Source: Pseudomonadota bacterium (GTDB lineage: Bacteria; Pseudomonadota; Gammaproteobacteria; Burkholderiales; Burkholderiaceae_C). From it: DNA of 64,000 nt. Below the pieces are notes generated by a model that made no database searches, was not told the DNA's origin, and was given only the letters and a program-made list of their open reading frames with translations. Below are positions 8,780 to 18,301 of the stretch, piece after piece (the stretch's first letter is position 1; the number at the start of each line of letters is the position of its first letter). The position numbers were made by a program, and so were the translations under genes. Location of the stretch: NCBI GenBank assembly GCA_023387335.1, contig JAEWIF010000059.1:56035-120034 (forward strand). The letters run 5' to 3'.

Positions 8780-9856
8780 TCAGGCGGGCTGGAACACCTT
8801 GGCCAGCTCGAACGGCGGCGTCACCTCGAGCTGGTCGTAGCGGCAGTCCTTCGGCGGCTTGTCGGGCCGCCAGCGCAGGAAGGTGGTGGCGTGGCGGAAG
8901 CGGTCGCCCTGCAGGTGGTCGTACTTGACCTCGCACACGCGCTCGGGGCGCAGCGGCTCCCAGCTCAGGTCCTTGCCGCCGCTCCAGCGCGACTTGGCGC
9001 CGGGCATGCGCTCGGCATCGCCCACGCCGGCCTGGGCCCAGTCGCGCCACGGATGGTCGGCCAGCGCGTTCTCGCGCAGCGGCGCGAGTTCCTCGAGCAG
9101 CTTGCGCCGCATGTCCATGGTGAACGAGGACGTCACGCCCACGTGCTGCAGCGTGCCGCCGTCGTCGTAGAGCCCGAGCAGCAGCGAGCCCACCGCGTCC
9201 TGCGTGTCGCGATAGAAGCGGAAGCCCGCCACCACGCAGTCGGCGGTGCGGGCGTGCTTGATCTTGAGCATGGTGCGCTTGCCGGGCTGGTAGGGCGCGT
9301 TCGCCGCCTTGGCGATCACGCCGTCCAGGCCCGCGCCCTCGAAGCGCTGCAGCCAGTCCTGCGCCGTCGAACGATCGGTGGTGACGGGCGTGAGATAGAG
9401 CGGCGGTCTGGCCTGGCCGAGCAGTCGCTCCAGCCGCACGCGACGCTCCTGCTGCGGCAGCTCGGTGATCGGCTTGCCGCCGGCCGCCAGCAGGTCGAAG
9501 GCGACGAAGCCGGCCGGCGTTTCCTTGGCGAGCCTGGACACGCGCGATGCCGCGGGATGGATGCGCTGCTGCAGCGCGTCGAAGTCCAGGCCGGCGGGAC
9601 CGGCCACCACGATCTCGCCGTCCAGGATGCAGCCCCTGGGCAACTGCTCCGCCAACACTTTCTCGAGTTCGGGGAAATAACGGTTGAGCGATTTCAGGTC
9701 GCGGCTCTGGATCACCACGCCGTCGGCATCGCGGAAGACCAGGGCGCGAAAGCCGTCCCACTTGGGTTCGAAGAGGAAGCCCTCGCCGGTGGGAAGCTCA
9801 TCGGCGATCTTCGCCAGCATGGGTTCGATGGGGTCGGAAAACGTCACGGAGGGCAT
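8780..9856 (-). CDS. stand-alone ATP-dependent DNA ligase (LigC-like)
   Basis: The 358-residue protein has the nucleotidyltransferase core of ATP-dependent DNA ligases, with EPKWDGFRAL (KxDGxR) placing the adenylated lysine at about K32. LDGEIVVAGPAG (motif III), DGVIAKAANAPY (motif IV), KIKHARTADCVV (motif V) and a C-terminal OB-fold follow. It lacks polymerase and phosphoesterase domains, unlike LigD. Mycobacterial LigC enzymes act with a stand-alone Prim-Pol in gap repair; such a Prim-Pol is encoded at 3282-4505. I start at the ATG at 9856; an in-frame start at 10000 would run back through the ahcY riboswitch and adds no homology. TACAAC (9863-9868, minus) sits 6 nt before the ATG. Confidence 0.9.
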   Translation of the reverse strand: MPSVTFSDPIEPMLAKIADELPTGEGFLFEPKWDGFRALVFRDADGVVIQSRDLKSLNRYFPELEKVLAEQLPRGCILDGEIVVAGPAGLDFDALQQRIHPAASRVSRLAKETPAGFVAFDLLAAGGKPITELPQQERRVRLERLLGQARPPLYLTPVTTDRSTAQDWLQRFEGAGLDGVIAKAANAPYQPGKRTMLKIKHARTADCVVAGFRFYRDTQDAVGSLLLGLYDDGGTLQHVGVTSSFTMDMRRKLLEELAPLRENALADHPWRDWAQAGVGDAERMPGAKSRWSGGKDLSWEPLRPERVCEVKYDHLQGDRFRHATTFLRWRPDKPPKDCRYDQLEVTPPFELAKVFQPA

Positions 9857-9900
9857 CGGGACGTTGTACCCGACTGCGCCGGCGCCGTGGGGCGCGTCCG

Positions 9901-9906
9901 TATAAT
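9901..9906 (+). promoter_or_regulatory. -10 box TATAAT of the ahcY transcription unit
   Basis: A perfect TATAAT lies about 10 nt before the SAH riboswitch core, so the start site would fall at the first base of the aptamer. The -35 region is poor: TTGTAC at 9864 is too far away. Confidence 0.6.
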
Positions 9907-9913
9907 CGCGGGC

Positions 9914-9998
9914 ATCCGAGGAGCGTTGCAGCACCCCAGCGGTGTGAGGCTCGGAACCTACAGCAACGACGCTCACCCACTGGTCCTGTGAGGTGAGC
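9914..9998 (+). promoter_or_regulatory. SAH riboswitch with possible sequestering hairpin
   Basis: The core 9916-9977 matches the S-adenosylhomocysteine riboswitch: CCGAGGAGCG, then TTGCAGC, a variable loop, GGCTCGG (pairs with CCGAG), then CAACGACGCTCACC closing on GAGCG. This RNA is known upstream of ahcY in beta- and gammaproteobacteria and turns expression on when SAH accumulates. GCTCACC (9971-9977) is also exactly complementary to GGTGAGC (9992-9998), so a downstream hairpin could compete with aptamer closure. The ahcY Shine-Dalgarno GGAG is at 10034-10037. Confidence 0.92.
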
Positions 9999-10043
9999 AC
10001 CCCCAGGCAGTGGTTGACCCAGACTCAGCTTTTGGAGCCATCC

Positions 10044-11480
<1,437 letters not shown>

Positions 11481-11483
11481 TTC

Positions 11484-11502
11484 GTCGTTCCCGCGGAGGC
11501 GG
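11484..11502. repeat. single unit of the REP-like element
   Basis: GTCGTTCCCGCGGAGGCGG matches one arm of the palindromic element at 4507-4590. It fills most of the ahcY-tlyA gap, and its GGAGG (11495-11499) lies 11 nt from the tlyA start, so it may serve as the ribosome site. Confidence 0.5.
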
Positions 11503-11510
11503 ACGGTTCC

Positions 11511-12266
11511 ATGCGCGCCGACCAGCTCCTCGTCGAACGCGGCCTCGCCGCCACGCGCTCGCAGGCGCAGCGCCTGATCGCTTCGGGGCTGCGCTGGCGC
11601 GATGCGCGCGGCTGGCACGCCGTGGCCAAGAACGGCGACGAGGTGCCTGAGGCCGCCGAGCTCGAGTTGCTCGACGACGCCGAGGCGCGCTACGTCTCGC
11701 GCGGAGGCCTCAAGCTGGAAGGCGCGTTGCAGGCCGCCGCGGTCGATCCGCGCGGACTGCGCTGCCTCGATGTCGGCCAGTCGACCGGCGGCTTCACCGA
11801 CTGCCTGTTGCAGCGCGGCGCCGCGCAGGTGGTCGGCATCGACGTCGGCCACGGCCAGCTGCATGCGCGCCTGCGGAGCGATCCGCGGGTCGTGTGCCTG
11901 GAAAAGATCAACGCGCGCGAGCTGGACGCATCGGCGTTGCGGCAAGGCGGCGTCGAAGCCGGCTTCGACCTCGCGGTGGGCGACCTGTCGTTCATCTCGT
12001 CCACGCTGGTGCTGCCGGCCATCGCGCCGCTGCTGACGCCGGGCGGGCAGTTGCTGCTGCTGGCCAAGCCGCAGTTCGAACTGCAGCCGGGCCAGCTGGG
12101 CAAGGGCGGCATCGTGCGCGACGCGTCGCTGTACGCGCAGGTGGAGCAGCGCCTGCGCGATGCCTGCGCGGCTTGCGGCCTTCAGGTGCTGGGCTGGTTC
12201 GACAGTCCCATCGCCGGCGGCGACGGCAACCGCGAATTCTTCATACATGCAAGGAGGGGAGCATGA
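11511..12266 (+). CDS. tlyA: TlyA-family rRNA 2'-O-methyltransferase (S4 + FtsJ domains)
   Basis: The 251-residue protein has an N-terminal S4 RNA-binding domain (MRADQLLVERGLAATRSQAQRLI) and, from about residue 60, an FtsJ-like methyltransferase domain. YVSRGGLKLEGAL is followed by LDVGQSTGGFTDCLLQRGA, the SAM-binding motif I. The C-terminal KPQFE is conserved in TlyA. Mycobacterial TlyA methylates 16S and 23S rRNA riboses; many proteobacterial members are still labelled hemolysin. The methylation releases SAH, the substrate of the upstream ahcY product. The stop overlaps the metF start as ATGA. Confidence 0.88.
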   Translation: MRADQLLVERGLAATRSQAQRLIASGLRWRDARGWHAVAKNGDEVPEAAELELLDDAEARYVSRGGLKLEGALQAAAVDPRGLRCLDVGQSTGGFTDCLLQRGAAQVVGIDVGHGQLHARLRSDPRVVCLEKINARELDASALRQGGVEAGFDLAVGDLSFISSTLVLPAIAPLLTPGGQLLLLAKPQFELQPGQLGKGGIVRDASLYAQVEQRLRDACAACGLQVLGWFDSPIAGGDGNREFFIHARRGA

Positions 12267-13099
12267 ACAGCAAGAAGCTTCCGATCAGCCTGGAGTTCTT
12301 CCCGCCCAAGACCGAGGAGGGCGCGGTCAAGCTGCGTGCGGTCCGGCAGAAGCTCTACGCGCTCAAGCCCGAGTTCTGCTCGGTCACGTTCGGCGCCGGT
12401 GGTTCGACGCAGGAAGGCACGCTCACGGCGGTCAAGGAGATCATGGCCGAGGGCTGCCCGGCGGCGCCGCACCTGTCGTGCATCGGCCAGTCGCACGAGA
12501 GCATCCGCGAGCGGCTGGCGGCGTACGCGGCCGCTGGCGTCAGGCGCATCGTCGCGCTGCGCGGCGACCTGCCGAGCGGCTACGGCCTGGGCGGCGAGTT
12601 CCGTTATGCCAGCGACCTGGTCGCCTTCATCCGCGCCGAGACCGGGCGGCAGTTCCAACTGGAAGTGGCGGCCTATCCCGAGGTGCATCCGCAATCGAAG
12701 TCGCCCGAAGCCGACGTCGCGGCCTTCCTCGCGAAGGTGGAAGCAGGCGCGGACTCGGGCATCACGCAGTACTTCTTCAACGCGGATGCCTACCTGCGCT
12801 ACGTGGACGAGCTGCGCAAGCGCGGCGTGCAGGTGCCGGTGGTGCCGGGGATCATGCCGATCACCAGCTCGACCCAGCTGCTGCGCTTCTCCGATGCCTG
12901 CGGCGCCGAGATCCCGCGCTGGATCCGGCTGCGGCTGCAGGCGTTCGGCGACGACAGCGAGTCGATCAAGGCGTTCGGCCTGGACGTGGTCACCGCGCTG
13001 TGCGAGCGCCTGCGCGCCGAGGGCGTGCCGGGCATCCACTTCTACACGATGAACCAGTCGGTCGCGACGCTGGAGATCTGCCGGAGGCTGGGCTGGTGA
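12263..13099 (+). CDS. metF: 5,10-methylenetetrahydrofolate reductase
   Basis: The 278-residue FAD enzyme reduces 5,10-methylene-THF to 5-methyl-THF, the methyl donor for methionine synthesis. It has the MTHFR barrel signatures SLEFFPPKT, VTFGAGGST, ALRGD and ITQYFFN, and ends HFYTMNQSVATLEICRRLGW. It starts with an ATG overlapping the tlyA stop and is preceded by a strong AAGGAGGGGA site inside the end of tlyA. With ahcY and tlyA this forms a methyl-cycle operon. Confidence 0.97.
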   Translation: MNSKKLPISLEFFPPKTEEGAVKLRAVRQKLYALKPEFCSVTFGAGGSTQEGTLTAVKEIMAEGCPAAPHLSCIGQSHESIRERLAAYAAAGVRRIVALRGDLPSGYGLGGEFRYASDLVAFIRAETGRQFQLEVAAYPEVHPQSKSPEADVAAFLAKVEAGADSGITQYFFNADAYLRYVDELRKRGVQVPVVPGIMPITSSTQLLRFSDACGAEIPRWIRLRLQAFGDDSESIKAFGLDVVTALCERLRAEGVPGIHFYTMNQSVATLEICRRLGW

Positions 13100-13554
13100 C
13101 GCCCCGTCTGCGGCTGGCGATCGTGCTGCTGCCGGCGCTGGCCGCGCTGCAGGGCTGCGCGGTCCCGCTGATCAAGGCGCCGGAACCACTGTCGCAGGAA
13201 GCGGCGCAGGATGAGGTGGCGCCGGCGCCGGAGGCTGAGTCCGAGCGCGAGCCGTTCCAGCGCGGCATCGCGTCCTGGTACGGCCTGCCGTTCCACGGCC
13301 GCAAGACCGCGAACGGCGAGCGCTTCGACATGAACGCGCTGACCGCCGCGCATCCCTCGCTGCCGTTCGGCACGCGGGTCAAGGTGCGCAGCCTGGTGAA
13401 CGGGCGCGAAGTGATCGTGCGCATCAACGACCGCGGGCCGTACGCGCCCGGACGCATCATCGACCTGAGCCATGCGGCCGCGAGGGCGATCGGCCTGGTC
13501 GGGTTCGGGGTGAAGCGAGTCTCGCTGACGCTGGTGGAGACGGACCCGAGCTGA
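13096..13554 (+). CDS. rlpA: RlpA-like septal ring lytic transglycosylase lipoprotein
   Basis: The 152-residue lipoprotein has a short signal ending LAALQGC, then a proline/glutamate-rich linker. A double-psi beta-barrel domain follows: GIASWYGLPFHGRKTANGERFDM, RINDRGPY, GRIIDLSHAAA. RlpA proteins cleave denuded glycan strands at the septum. There is no C-terminal SPOR domain, so septal targeting by that route is absent. The GTG start overlaps the metF stop as GTGA, an odd operon partner. I know of no functional link to metF. Confidence 0.88.
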   Translation: MTPRLRLAIVLLPALAALQGCAVPLIKAPEPLSQEAAQDEVAPAPEAESEREPFQRGIASWYGLPFHGRKTANGERFDMNALTAAHPSLPFGTRVKVRSLVNGREVIVRINDRGPYAPGRIIDLSHAAARAIGLVGFGVKRVSLTLVETDPS

Positions 13555-13575
13555 GTCCGGTCGGCGGTCGCCGGG

Positions 13576-14490
13576 TCAGGCGCCGCCGGTTTCGAGCACC
13601 TGCCCCTTGCCGCGCCCGCGGCCCAGCGCCTGCAGCAGCTGCGGCAGCGCGGCCTGCAGCGCCGGCTTGAGCGTGTGCGGCGGATTGATCACGAAGAAGC
13701 CGCTGGCCAGCAGGCCGGGCCGGCGCGGTTCGCCCGGAACGGCCGGGGCGTCGTCCTGGCCGATGGCGAAAGTGGCGTGCAGCCAGGGCTTGCGCGACTG
13801 GTTGGCCAGCGTCTTGAGCTTGCGCGGCAGCTCGTGGGCCTCCGGCCGCGGGATCACCGGGTACCACACCGCGTAGGTGCCGGTGGCGAAGCGATGAAGG
13901 CTGTCCTTGAGCGCGGCGACCACCTTGCCGTAGTCGCTCTTGATCTCGTAGCTGGGGTCCATCAGCACCAGGGCGCGGCGCGAGGGCGGCGGCAGCAGCG
14001 CCTTGAGCGCCTCGAAGCCGTCGGCCCGGTCCATCGTGACCTGGCGGCCGGCCTCCAGCTGCGCGATGTGGCCGGCCAGGGCCTTGCTGTCGCTCGGATG
14101 GAGCTCGAACAGCTTGAGCTTGTCGCGCACTTCCGTGCGCAGCACGCGCTGGGTGAGGAAGGGCGAGCCGGGGTAGACGCGCAGCTGGCCGCCGCGGTTG
14201 AAGCCGCGCACCAGCTCCAGGTAGTCGGCGATGGCGGGCGCGAGGGGCTGGCCGTCGATCGTCTCCTGGGGGCCGAGGACTTGCGCGAGCTTGAAGACGC
14301 CCTGGGTGGCCTCGCCGGAGGTGTCGGCCCATTCGCCGTCGAGCCGGTAGAGGCCGGCGCCGGCGTGGGTGTCGATCACCCACAGCGGGGTGTCCTTCTG
14401 CGTCAGGTGCCGCAGGATGGCCACCAGGGCCACGTGCTTGAAGACGTCGGCGTGGTTGCCGGCGTGGAACGCGTGGCGGTAACTGAACAT
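13576..14490 (-). CDS. rlmJ: 23S rRNA (adenine-2030-N6)-methyltransferase
   Basis: The 304-residue enzyme methylates N6 of A2030 in 23S rRNA. It begins MFSYRHAFHAGNHADVFKH, the typical RlmJ start, with DTHAGAGLY as SAM motif I and DPSYEIK as the N6-adenine catalytic motif (DPPY-like). The open frame extends further upstream, but homology starts at the ATG at 14490. TACCAT on the minus strand (14497-14502) lies 6 nt before it. It is divergent from the rplM-rpsI operon. Confidence 0.95.
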   Translation of the reverse strand: MFSYRHAFHAGNHADVFKHVALVAILRHLTQKDTPLWVIDTHAGAGLYRLDGEWADTSGEATQGVFKLAQVLGPQETIDGQPLAPAIADYLELVRGFNRGGQLRVYPGSPFLTQRVLRTEVRDKLKLFELHPSDSKALAGHIAQLEAGRQVTMDRADGFEALKALLPPPSRRALVLMDPSYEIKSDYGKVVAALKDSLHRFATGTYAVWYPVIPRPEAHELPRKLKTLANQSRKPWLHATFAIGQDDAPAVPGEPRRPGLLASGFFVINPPHTLKPALQAALPQLLQALGRGRGKGQVLETGGA

Positions 14491-14521
14491 GCCGCGATGG
14501 TACTCGCCGCCCACCCCGGCC

Positions 14522-14685
14522 TTGCGGTAAGTCGTTGATTTATCGTAGAATCTCAGGCTTTCCGCAGCGCCACGTGGCCCCGCGACGGAAACTGGATCAC
14601 TCCAGTACCCCACCTAAGAGGTTCCCATCAGAGGAACACCGACCGTGGAAAAGGGCCCGCCAAGCCACTTTCTCGAAAGCTCTTC
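14522..14685 (+). promoter_or_regulatory. promoter and leader of rplM-rpsI
   Basis: TTGCGG (14522-14527) and TAGAAT (14546-14551) are separated by 18 nt, a good sigma-70 promoter. The start site would be near 14558, giving a leader of roughly 128 nt before rplM. This is one of the few units here with a long leader. I see no specific known ribosomal-protein leader fold. Confidence 0.6.
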
Positions 14686-15114
14686 ATGAAAACGTTCAGC
14701 GCCAAACCCGCTGACGTGAAGCACGAGTGGTTTGTGATTGACGCCACCGACAAGGTGCTCGGTCGGGTTGCCAGCGAAGCAGCCCTCCGTTTGCGCGGCA
14801 AGCACAAGGCCATCTACACGCCTCACGTCGACACGGGCGACTACATCGTCGTCATCAACGCCTCCAAGCTTCGCGTCACCGGCGCGAAGGAACTGGACAA
14901 GAAGTACTACCGCCACTCGGGCTTCCCCGGCGGCATCTACGAGACCAACTTCCGCGACATGCAGGCCAAGCACCCCGGCCGCGCGCTCGAGAAGGCCGTC
15001 AAGGGCATGCTGCCCAAGGGCCCGCTCGGTTACGCCATGATCAAGAAGCTCAAGGTCTACGGCGGCGCGGAGCATCCGCACACCGCGCAGCAACCGCAGC
15101 AGCTGGAAATCTGA
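14686..15114 (+). CDS. rplM: 50S ribosomal protein L13
   Basis: The 142-residue protein matches L13 throughout: MKTFSAKPADVKHEWFVIDATDKVLGRVAS, GDYIVVINA, KYYRHSGFPGG, and KGMLPKGPLGYAMIKKLKVY near the end. L13 binds 23S rRNA early in 50S assembly. It is followed 11 nt later by rpsI, the standard bacterial pair. In E. coli L13 represses its own operon through the leader; whether that holds here is unknown. Confidence 0.98.
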   Translation: MKTFSAKPADVKHEWFVIDATDKVLGRVASEAALRLRGKHKAIYTPHVDTGDYIVVINASKLRVTGAKELDKKYYRHSGFPGGIYETNFRDMQAKHPGRALEKAVKGMLPKGPLGYAMIKKLKVYGGAEHPHTAQQPQQLEI

Positions 15115-15125
15115 GGAGCGCCACG

Positions 15126-15518
15126 ATGATTGGTGAATGGAACAACGGCACCGGCCGCCGCAAGAGCAGCGTGGCCCGTGTCTTCCTGAAGAAGGGCTCC
15201 GGCAAGATCACGGTCAACGGCAAGGACATCGAACAGTTCTTCGGCCGCCAGACCTCGATCATGATCGCCCGCCAGCCCCTGTTGCTGACCAACCACGCCG
15301 AGACGTTCGACATCCAGGTCAACGTTCACGGTGGCGGTGAATCCGGCCAGGCCGGCGCTGTGCGCCACGGCATCACGCGCGCGCTGATCGATTACGACGC
15401 GTCGCTCAAGCCGCAACTGTCGGCTGCCGGCTTCGTCACTCGCGATGCCCGCGAGGTCGAGCGCAAGAAGGTCGGTCTGCACTCCGCGCGTCGTCGCAAG
15501 CAGTTCAGCAAGCGCTAA
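15126..15518 (+). CDS. rpsI: 30S ribosomal protein S9
   Basis: The 130-residue protein is canonical S9. GTGRRKSSVARVFLKKGSGKITVNGKDIE lies near the N-terminus, with HGGGESGQAGAVRHGITRAL in the middle. The basic tail ends with the conserved SKR that reaches the P-site tRNA. It is the second gene of the rplM operon, with a GAGG site in the 11-nt gap. Confidence 0.98.
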   Translation: MIGEWNNGTGRRKSSVARVFLKKGSGKITVNGKDIEQFFGRQTSIMIARQPLLLTNHAETFDIQVNVHGGGESGQAGAVRHGITRALIDYDASLKPQLSAAGFVTRDAREVERKKVGLHSARRRKQFSKR

Positions 15519-15540
15519 ACCGCTTCCGCCCGAAAGGGTT

Positions 15541-15575
15541 ACAAAGCCGCACAAGTTCGCTTGCTGCGGCTTTGT
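15541..15575 (+). terminator. terminator after rpsI
   Basis: A perfect 11-bp stem, ACAAAGCCGCA (15541-15551) with TGCGGCTTTGT (15565-15575), encloses a 13-nt loop. The downstream T-tract is short and broken, so efficiency is uncertain. Confidence 0.75.
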
Positions 15576-15610
15576 CGTTCATGGGTCACGGCGTGATCTA
15601 CTCCTAGCTC

Positions 15611-16321
15611 ATGCGTTGGAAGCTGTTACATCGCAGGCTGACCGTCAGTGCCCCCAAGGTCGCCGTCCGAAGCGCCATGTCCTGGCCGCTGCGCTGGGCC
15701 GGCGTGGCCATCATGCTGGGGTTCTGCGCCGCCATCTCGCTTTGGGCCTTCGAGCTCGGCAAGGACCTCGCCGGTGTCGATACCAACGACAAGGAACAGC
15801 TGGCCGCGCTGCGCGAGGAAAACGCCCGCCTGCGCGAGGAGCGCGACAAGGCCCAGTCCACCCTCAACACCTCGGGCGTGCTGGCCACCGCCGAGCGGTC
15901 CGCGCAGGAGCGCCTGGCCGCGCAGATCCGCATGCTGGAGGCCGAGAACCGCGCCCTGCGCGACGACCTCGGCTTCTTCGAGAAGCTCATGCCTGCCAGC
16001 GGTGCCGAGTCGCTGGCCATCCGCGGCCTGCAGGCCGAGGTGGTGGGCGGGCAACTGCGCTGGCAGGTGCTGGTCATCCAGCCGACCAAGCAGGCGCCGG
16101 AATTTCGCGGCAAGCTGCACCTGACGGTGTCCGGCACGCTGGGCGGAAAACCCTGGTCCATGGACCTCCCCGACGGTCCGCAAGACCTTCGGTTCCGCCA
16201 ATACCGCCGTCTGGAGGGAATGGCCGATCTGCCTGAGCAGGCCGTGGTACAAAACGTTTCCGCCAAGGTCATGGAAGGTTCCAGCACCCGCGCGGTCCAG
16301 AACATCAAGCTCGGGGCTTGA
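15611..16321 (+). CDS. DUF6776-type coiled-coil inner-membrane protein
   Basis: The 236-residue protein has a basic cytoplasmic N-terminus, one transmembrane helix (about residues 29-46) and a coiled coil (about 58-120, heptads such as LAALREENARLREERDKAQ). A small C-terminal beta-rich domain containing GGQLRWQVLVIQP follows. It would be anchored in the inner membrane with the C-terminus in the periplasm. Function is unknown; I recall this as the DUF6776 family. It precedes the bactofilin gene by 36 nt on the same strand, so a role linked to cell envelope organisation is plausible but unproven. Confidence 0.72.
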   Translation: MRWKLLHRRLTVSAPKVAVRSAMSWPLRWAGVAIMLGFCAAISLWAFELGKDLAGVDTNDKEQLAALREENARLREERDKAQSTLNTSGVLATAERSAQERLAAQIRMLEAENRALRDDLGFFEKLMPASGAESLAIRGLQAEVVGGQLRWQVLVIQPTKQAPEFRGKLHLTVSGTLGGKPWSMDLPDGPQDLRFRQYRRLEGMADLPEQAVVQNVSAKVMEGSSTRAVQNIKLGA

Positions 16322-16357
16322 ACCACAACGACGACCTTTCTCGAGGAGTACACGGAA

Positions 16358-16753
16358 ATGTTCGGCAAGAAAGCCCAACCGCCCATCAAGAGCCTCATCG
16401 CCCACGGCACGCGGGTCGAGGGCAACCTCAAGTTCACTGAAGGCCTGCGGGTCGACGGCGAGGTGGTGGGCGACATCCGCGCCATGACCGAAGAGCCGAG
16501 CATGCTGGTGATCTCCGAGGCGGCCGTGGTGCAGGGCGAGATCCACGCCGACCACGTCATCGTCAACGGCACGGTGCGCGGCCCGATCTTCGCGACCGAG
16601 CTGCTGGAGCTGCAGCCCAAGGCCCACATCGAGGGCGACGTGTCCTACCGCGCCCTTGAGATGCACCAGGGGGCCGTCATCTCCGGTTCGTTGCGTCCGC
16701 TCGCCATCGACGAGGAAAAGCCCTTACTGAAGCTGGCGGCAAACAACCAGTAG
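16358..16753 (+). CDS. bactofilin cytoskeletal protein
   Basis: The 131-residue protein is a single bactofilin (CcmA/BacM) domain. It shows a right-handed beta-helix repeat pattern, LIAHGTRVEGNLKFTEGLRVDGEVVGDI, followed by QGEIHADHVIVNGTVRGPI. Bactofilins polymerise without nucleotide and locate cell-wall enzymes or polarity factors. The N-terminal MFGKK tail resembles the membrane-targeting tail of the family. It has a GGAG site (CGAGGAG) upstream and is probably in an operon with the coiled-coil membrane protein before it. Confidence 0.92.
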   Translation: MFGKKAQPPIKSLIAHGTRVEGNLKFTEGLRVDGEVVGDIRAMTEEPSMLVISEAAVVQGEIHADHVIVNGTVRGPIFATELLELQPKAHIEGDVSYRALEMHQGAVISGSLRPLAIDEEKPLLKLAANNQ

Positions 16754-16806
16754 CCTGAAATCCCGACCTTTTTGCCCTACCATTTGTCCTCTTCCGAGGA
16801 ACACCC

Positions 16807-17172
16807 ATGAGCGCAGTAGCCGATAACGTCCAGTCCGAAATGCCCGCACCGCTGATCTTCACCGACAGCGCCGCGGCCAAGGTGGCCGACCTGATCGCCG
16901 AGGAGGGCAACCCCGACCTCAAGCTGCGCGTGTTTGTGCAGGGCGGCGGCTGCTCCGGCTTCCAGTACGGCTTCACCTTCGACGAGATCGCCAACGACGA
17001 CGACACGGTGATGTCCAAGAACGGCGTCTCGCTGCTGATCGACGCGATGAGCTACCAGTACCTGGTGGGCGCCGAGATCGACTACAAGGAAGACCTGCAG
17101 GGCGCGCAGTTCGTGATCAAGAACCCGAACGCCAGCACCACCTGCGGCTGCGGTTCCAGCTTCAGCGTCTGA
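16807..17172 (+). CDS. erpA: iron-sulfur cluster insertion protein ErpA
   Basis: The 121-residue A-type carrier receives Fe-S clusters from IscU and passes them to apoproteins. The three cluster-binding cysteines are present: one in GGGCSGFQYGF (about C49) and two in TCGCGSSF near the end (C113 and C115). The C-terminal spacing and NPNASTTCGCGSSF favour ErpA over IscA. It has a GAGGA ribosome site. It is convergent with anmK, with a 12-nt gap. Confidence 0.95.
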   Translation: MSAVADNVQSEMPAPLIFTDSAAAKVADLIAEEGNPDLKLRVFVQGGGCSGFQYGFTFDEIANDDDTVMSKNGVSLLIDAMSYQYLVGAEIDYKEDLQGAQFVIKNPNASTTCGCGSSFSV

Positions 17173-17184
17173 AGCACCGGCCCC

Positions 17185-18291
17185 TCAGGCGGGCCAGATC
17201 CCACCCAACACGCGGGCGCCTCGGGCGCCCGTCGTGCTTTCCAGCTCCAGCTTTTCGCGCCGCACCGCCTTGCGGGCCAGCCAGGCGAAGGCGGTCGCCT
17301 CGACTTCCAGCGGCGGCAGGCCGGCCTCGGCGCTGGAGACGACCTGCGCGGCCGGCAGCTGCAACTGCAGCCGGCTCATCAGGTGCGTGTTGAGCGCGCC
17401 GCCGCCGCAGACGATGAGCCGCGGCAACCGGGGCTCGCGCCGCAGCACCTCATCGGCACAGGCCCGCGCGGTGAGCTCGGCGAGCGTGGCCTGGACCACT
17501 TGCGGCGCGAGCGACGCGAACCCCGCCAGCCGTTGCTGCAACCAGGGTTCGTTGAAGAGGTCCCGGCCCGTGCTCTTGGGCGGCGCCTTGGCGAAGAACG
17601 GCTCGTTCCGCAGGGACTGCAACAGCGCGGAATCCGGGGCCGCGCCCGCCGCCCAGGCGCCGCGGTCGTCGTACGGCCGTCCCAGGTGCTTCAGGCACCA
17701 CGCATCCATCAGCGCGTTGCCCGGGCCGCAGTCGAAGCCCAGCATCGAGCCGTCGGCCCGCAGCAGCGAGAGATTGGAGATGCCGCCGATGTTGAGCACG
17801 CCGACCGTCTCGCCGGTCCGGCCGAACAGCGCGCGATGGAAGAAGGGAGCCAGCGGCGCGCCCTGGCCGCCCGCGGCGACGTCGCGGGTGCGGAAGTCGG
17901 CGACGACGTCGATGCCGGTCAGCTCGGCCAGCAGCGCCGGCTGGGCCAGCTGCACCGTGTAGCCGGTGCCGTCGAATTCCTGGGGCCGATGCCGCACGGT
18001 CTGGCCATGCGCGCCGATGGCCCGCACGCCTGACGAGGGAACGCCGCACGACGACAGCAGCTGCTGCACCACGCCGGCATAGACCCGCATCAGCGCGTTG
18101 GCCGCCAGTTCGCCGCGGTGGATCTCGTCGGCGCCGGAGCGGTTGAGCGCCAGCAGCTCCTCTTTCAGCTCGGGATCGAACGGCGCGCTCGCATGCCCCA
18201 GCACGCGAAGACCATCGGAGAAATCCGCCAGCACGCCATCGACCCCGTCCAGCGAGGTGCCGGACATCAGGCCGATGTACCGATCGGACAT
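17185..18291 (-). CDS. anmK: anhydro-N-acetylmuramic acid kinase
   Basis: The 368-residue sugar kinase phosphorylates and opens 1,6-anhydro-MurNAc to MurNAc-6-P in peptidoglycan recycling. It begins RYIGLMSGTSLDGVDGVLADF, the AnmK hallmark. It contains GAHGQTVRHRP, TGIDVVADFRTRDVAAGGQGAPLAPFFH, LNIGGISNLS and a C-terminal ICGGGALNTHLM nucleotide loop. Length fits the family (about 370). It lies 10 nt downstream of the M23 peptidase gene, so murein hydrolysis and recycling are coupled in one operon. Confidence 0.96.
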   Translation of the reverse strand: MSDRYIGLMSGTSLDGVDGVLADFSDGLRVLGHASAPFDPELKEELLALNRSGADEIHRGELAANALMRVYAGVVQQLLSSCGVPSSGVRAIGAHGQTVRHRPQEFDGTGYTVQLAQPALLAELTGIDVVADFRTRDVAAGGQGAPLAPFFHRALFGRTGETVGVLNIGGISNLSLLRADGSMLGFDCGPGNALMDAWCLKHLGRPYDDRGAWAAGAAPDSALLQSLRNEPFFAKAPPKSTGRDLFNEPWLQQRLAGFASLAPQVVQATLAELTARACADEVLRREPRLPRLIVCGGGALNTHLMSRLQLQLPAAQVVSSAEAGLPPLEVEATAFAWLARKAVRREKLELESTTGARGARVLGGIWPA

Positions 18292-18301
18292 GAGGGAGCG
18301 G

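Noticed and set aside
9864..9906. TTGTAC as -35 for the ahcY TATAAT
   Set aside because: The spacing is 31 nt, far from the usual 16-18.
9857..10000. Extended N-terminus of the stand-alone ligase from 10000
   Set aside because: It would be read through the antisense strand of the SAH riboswitch, and ligase homology begins at 9856.
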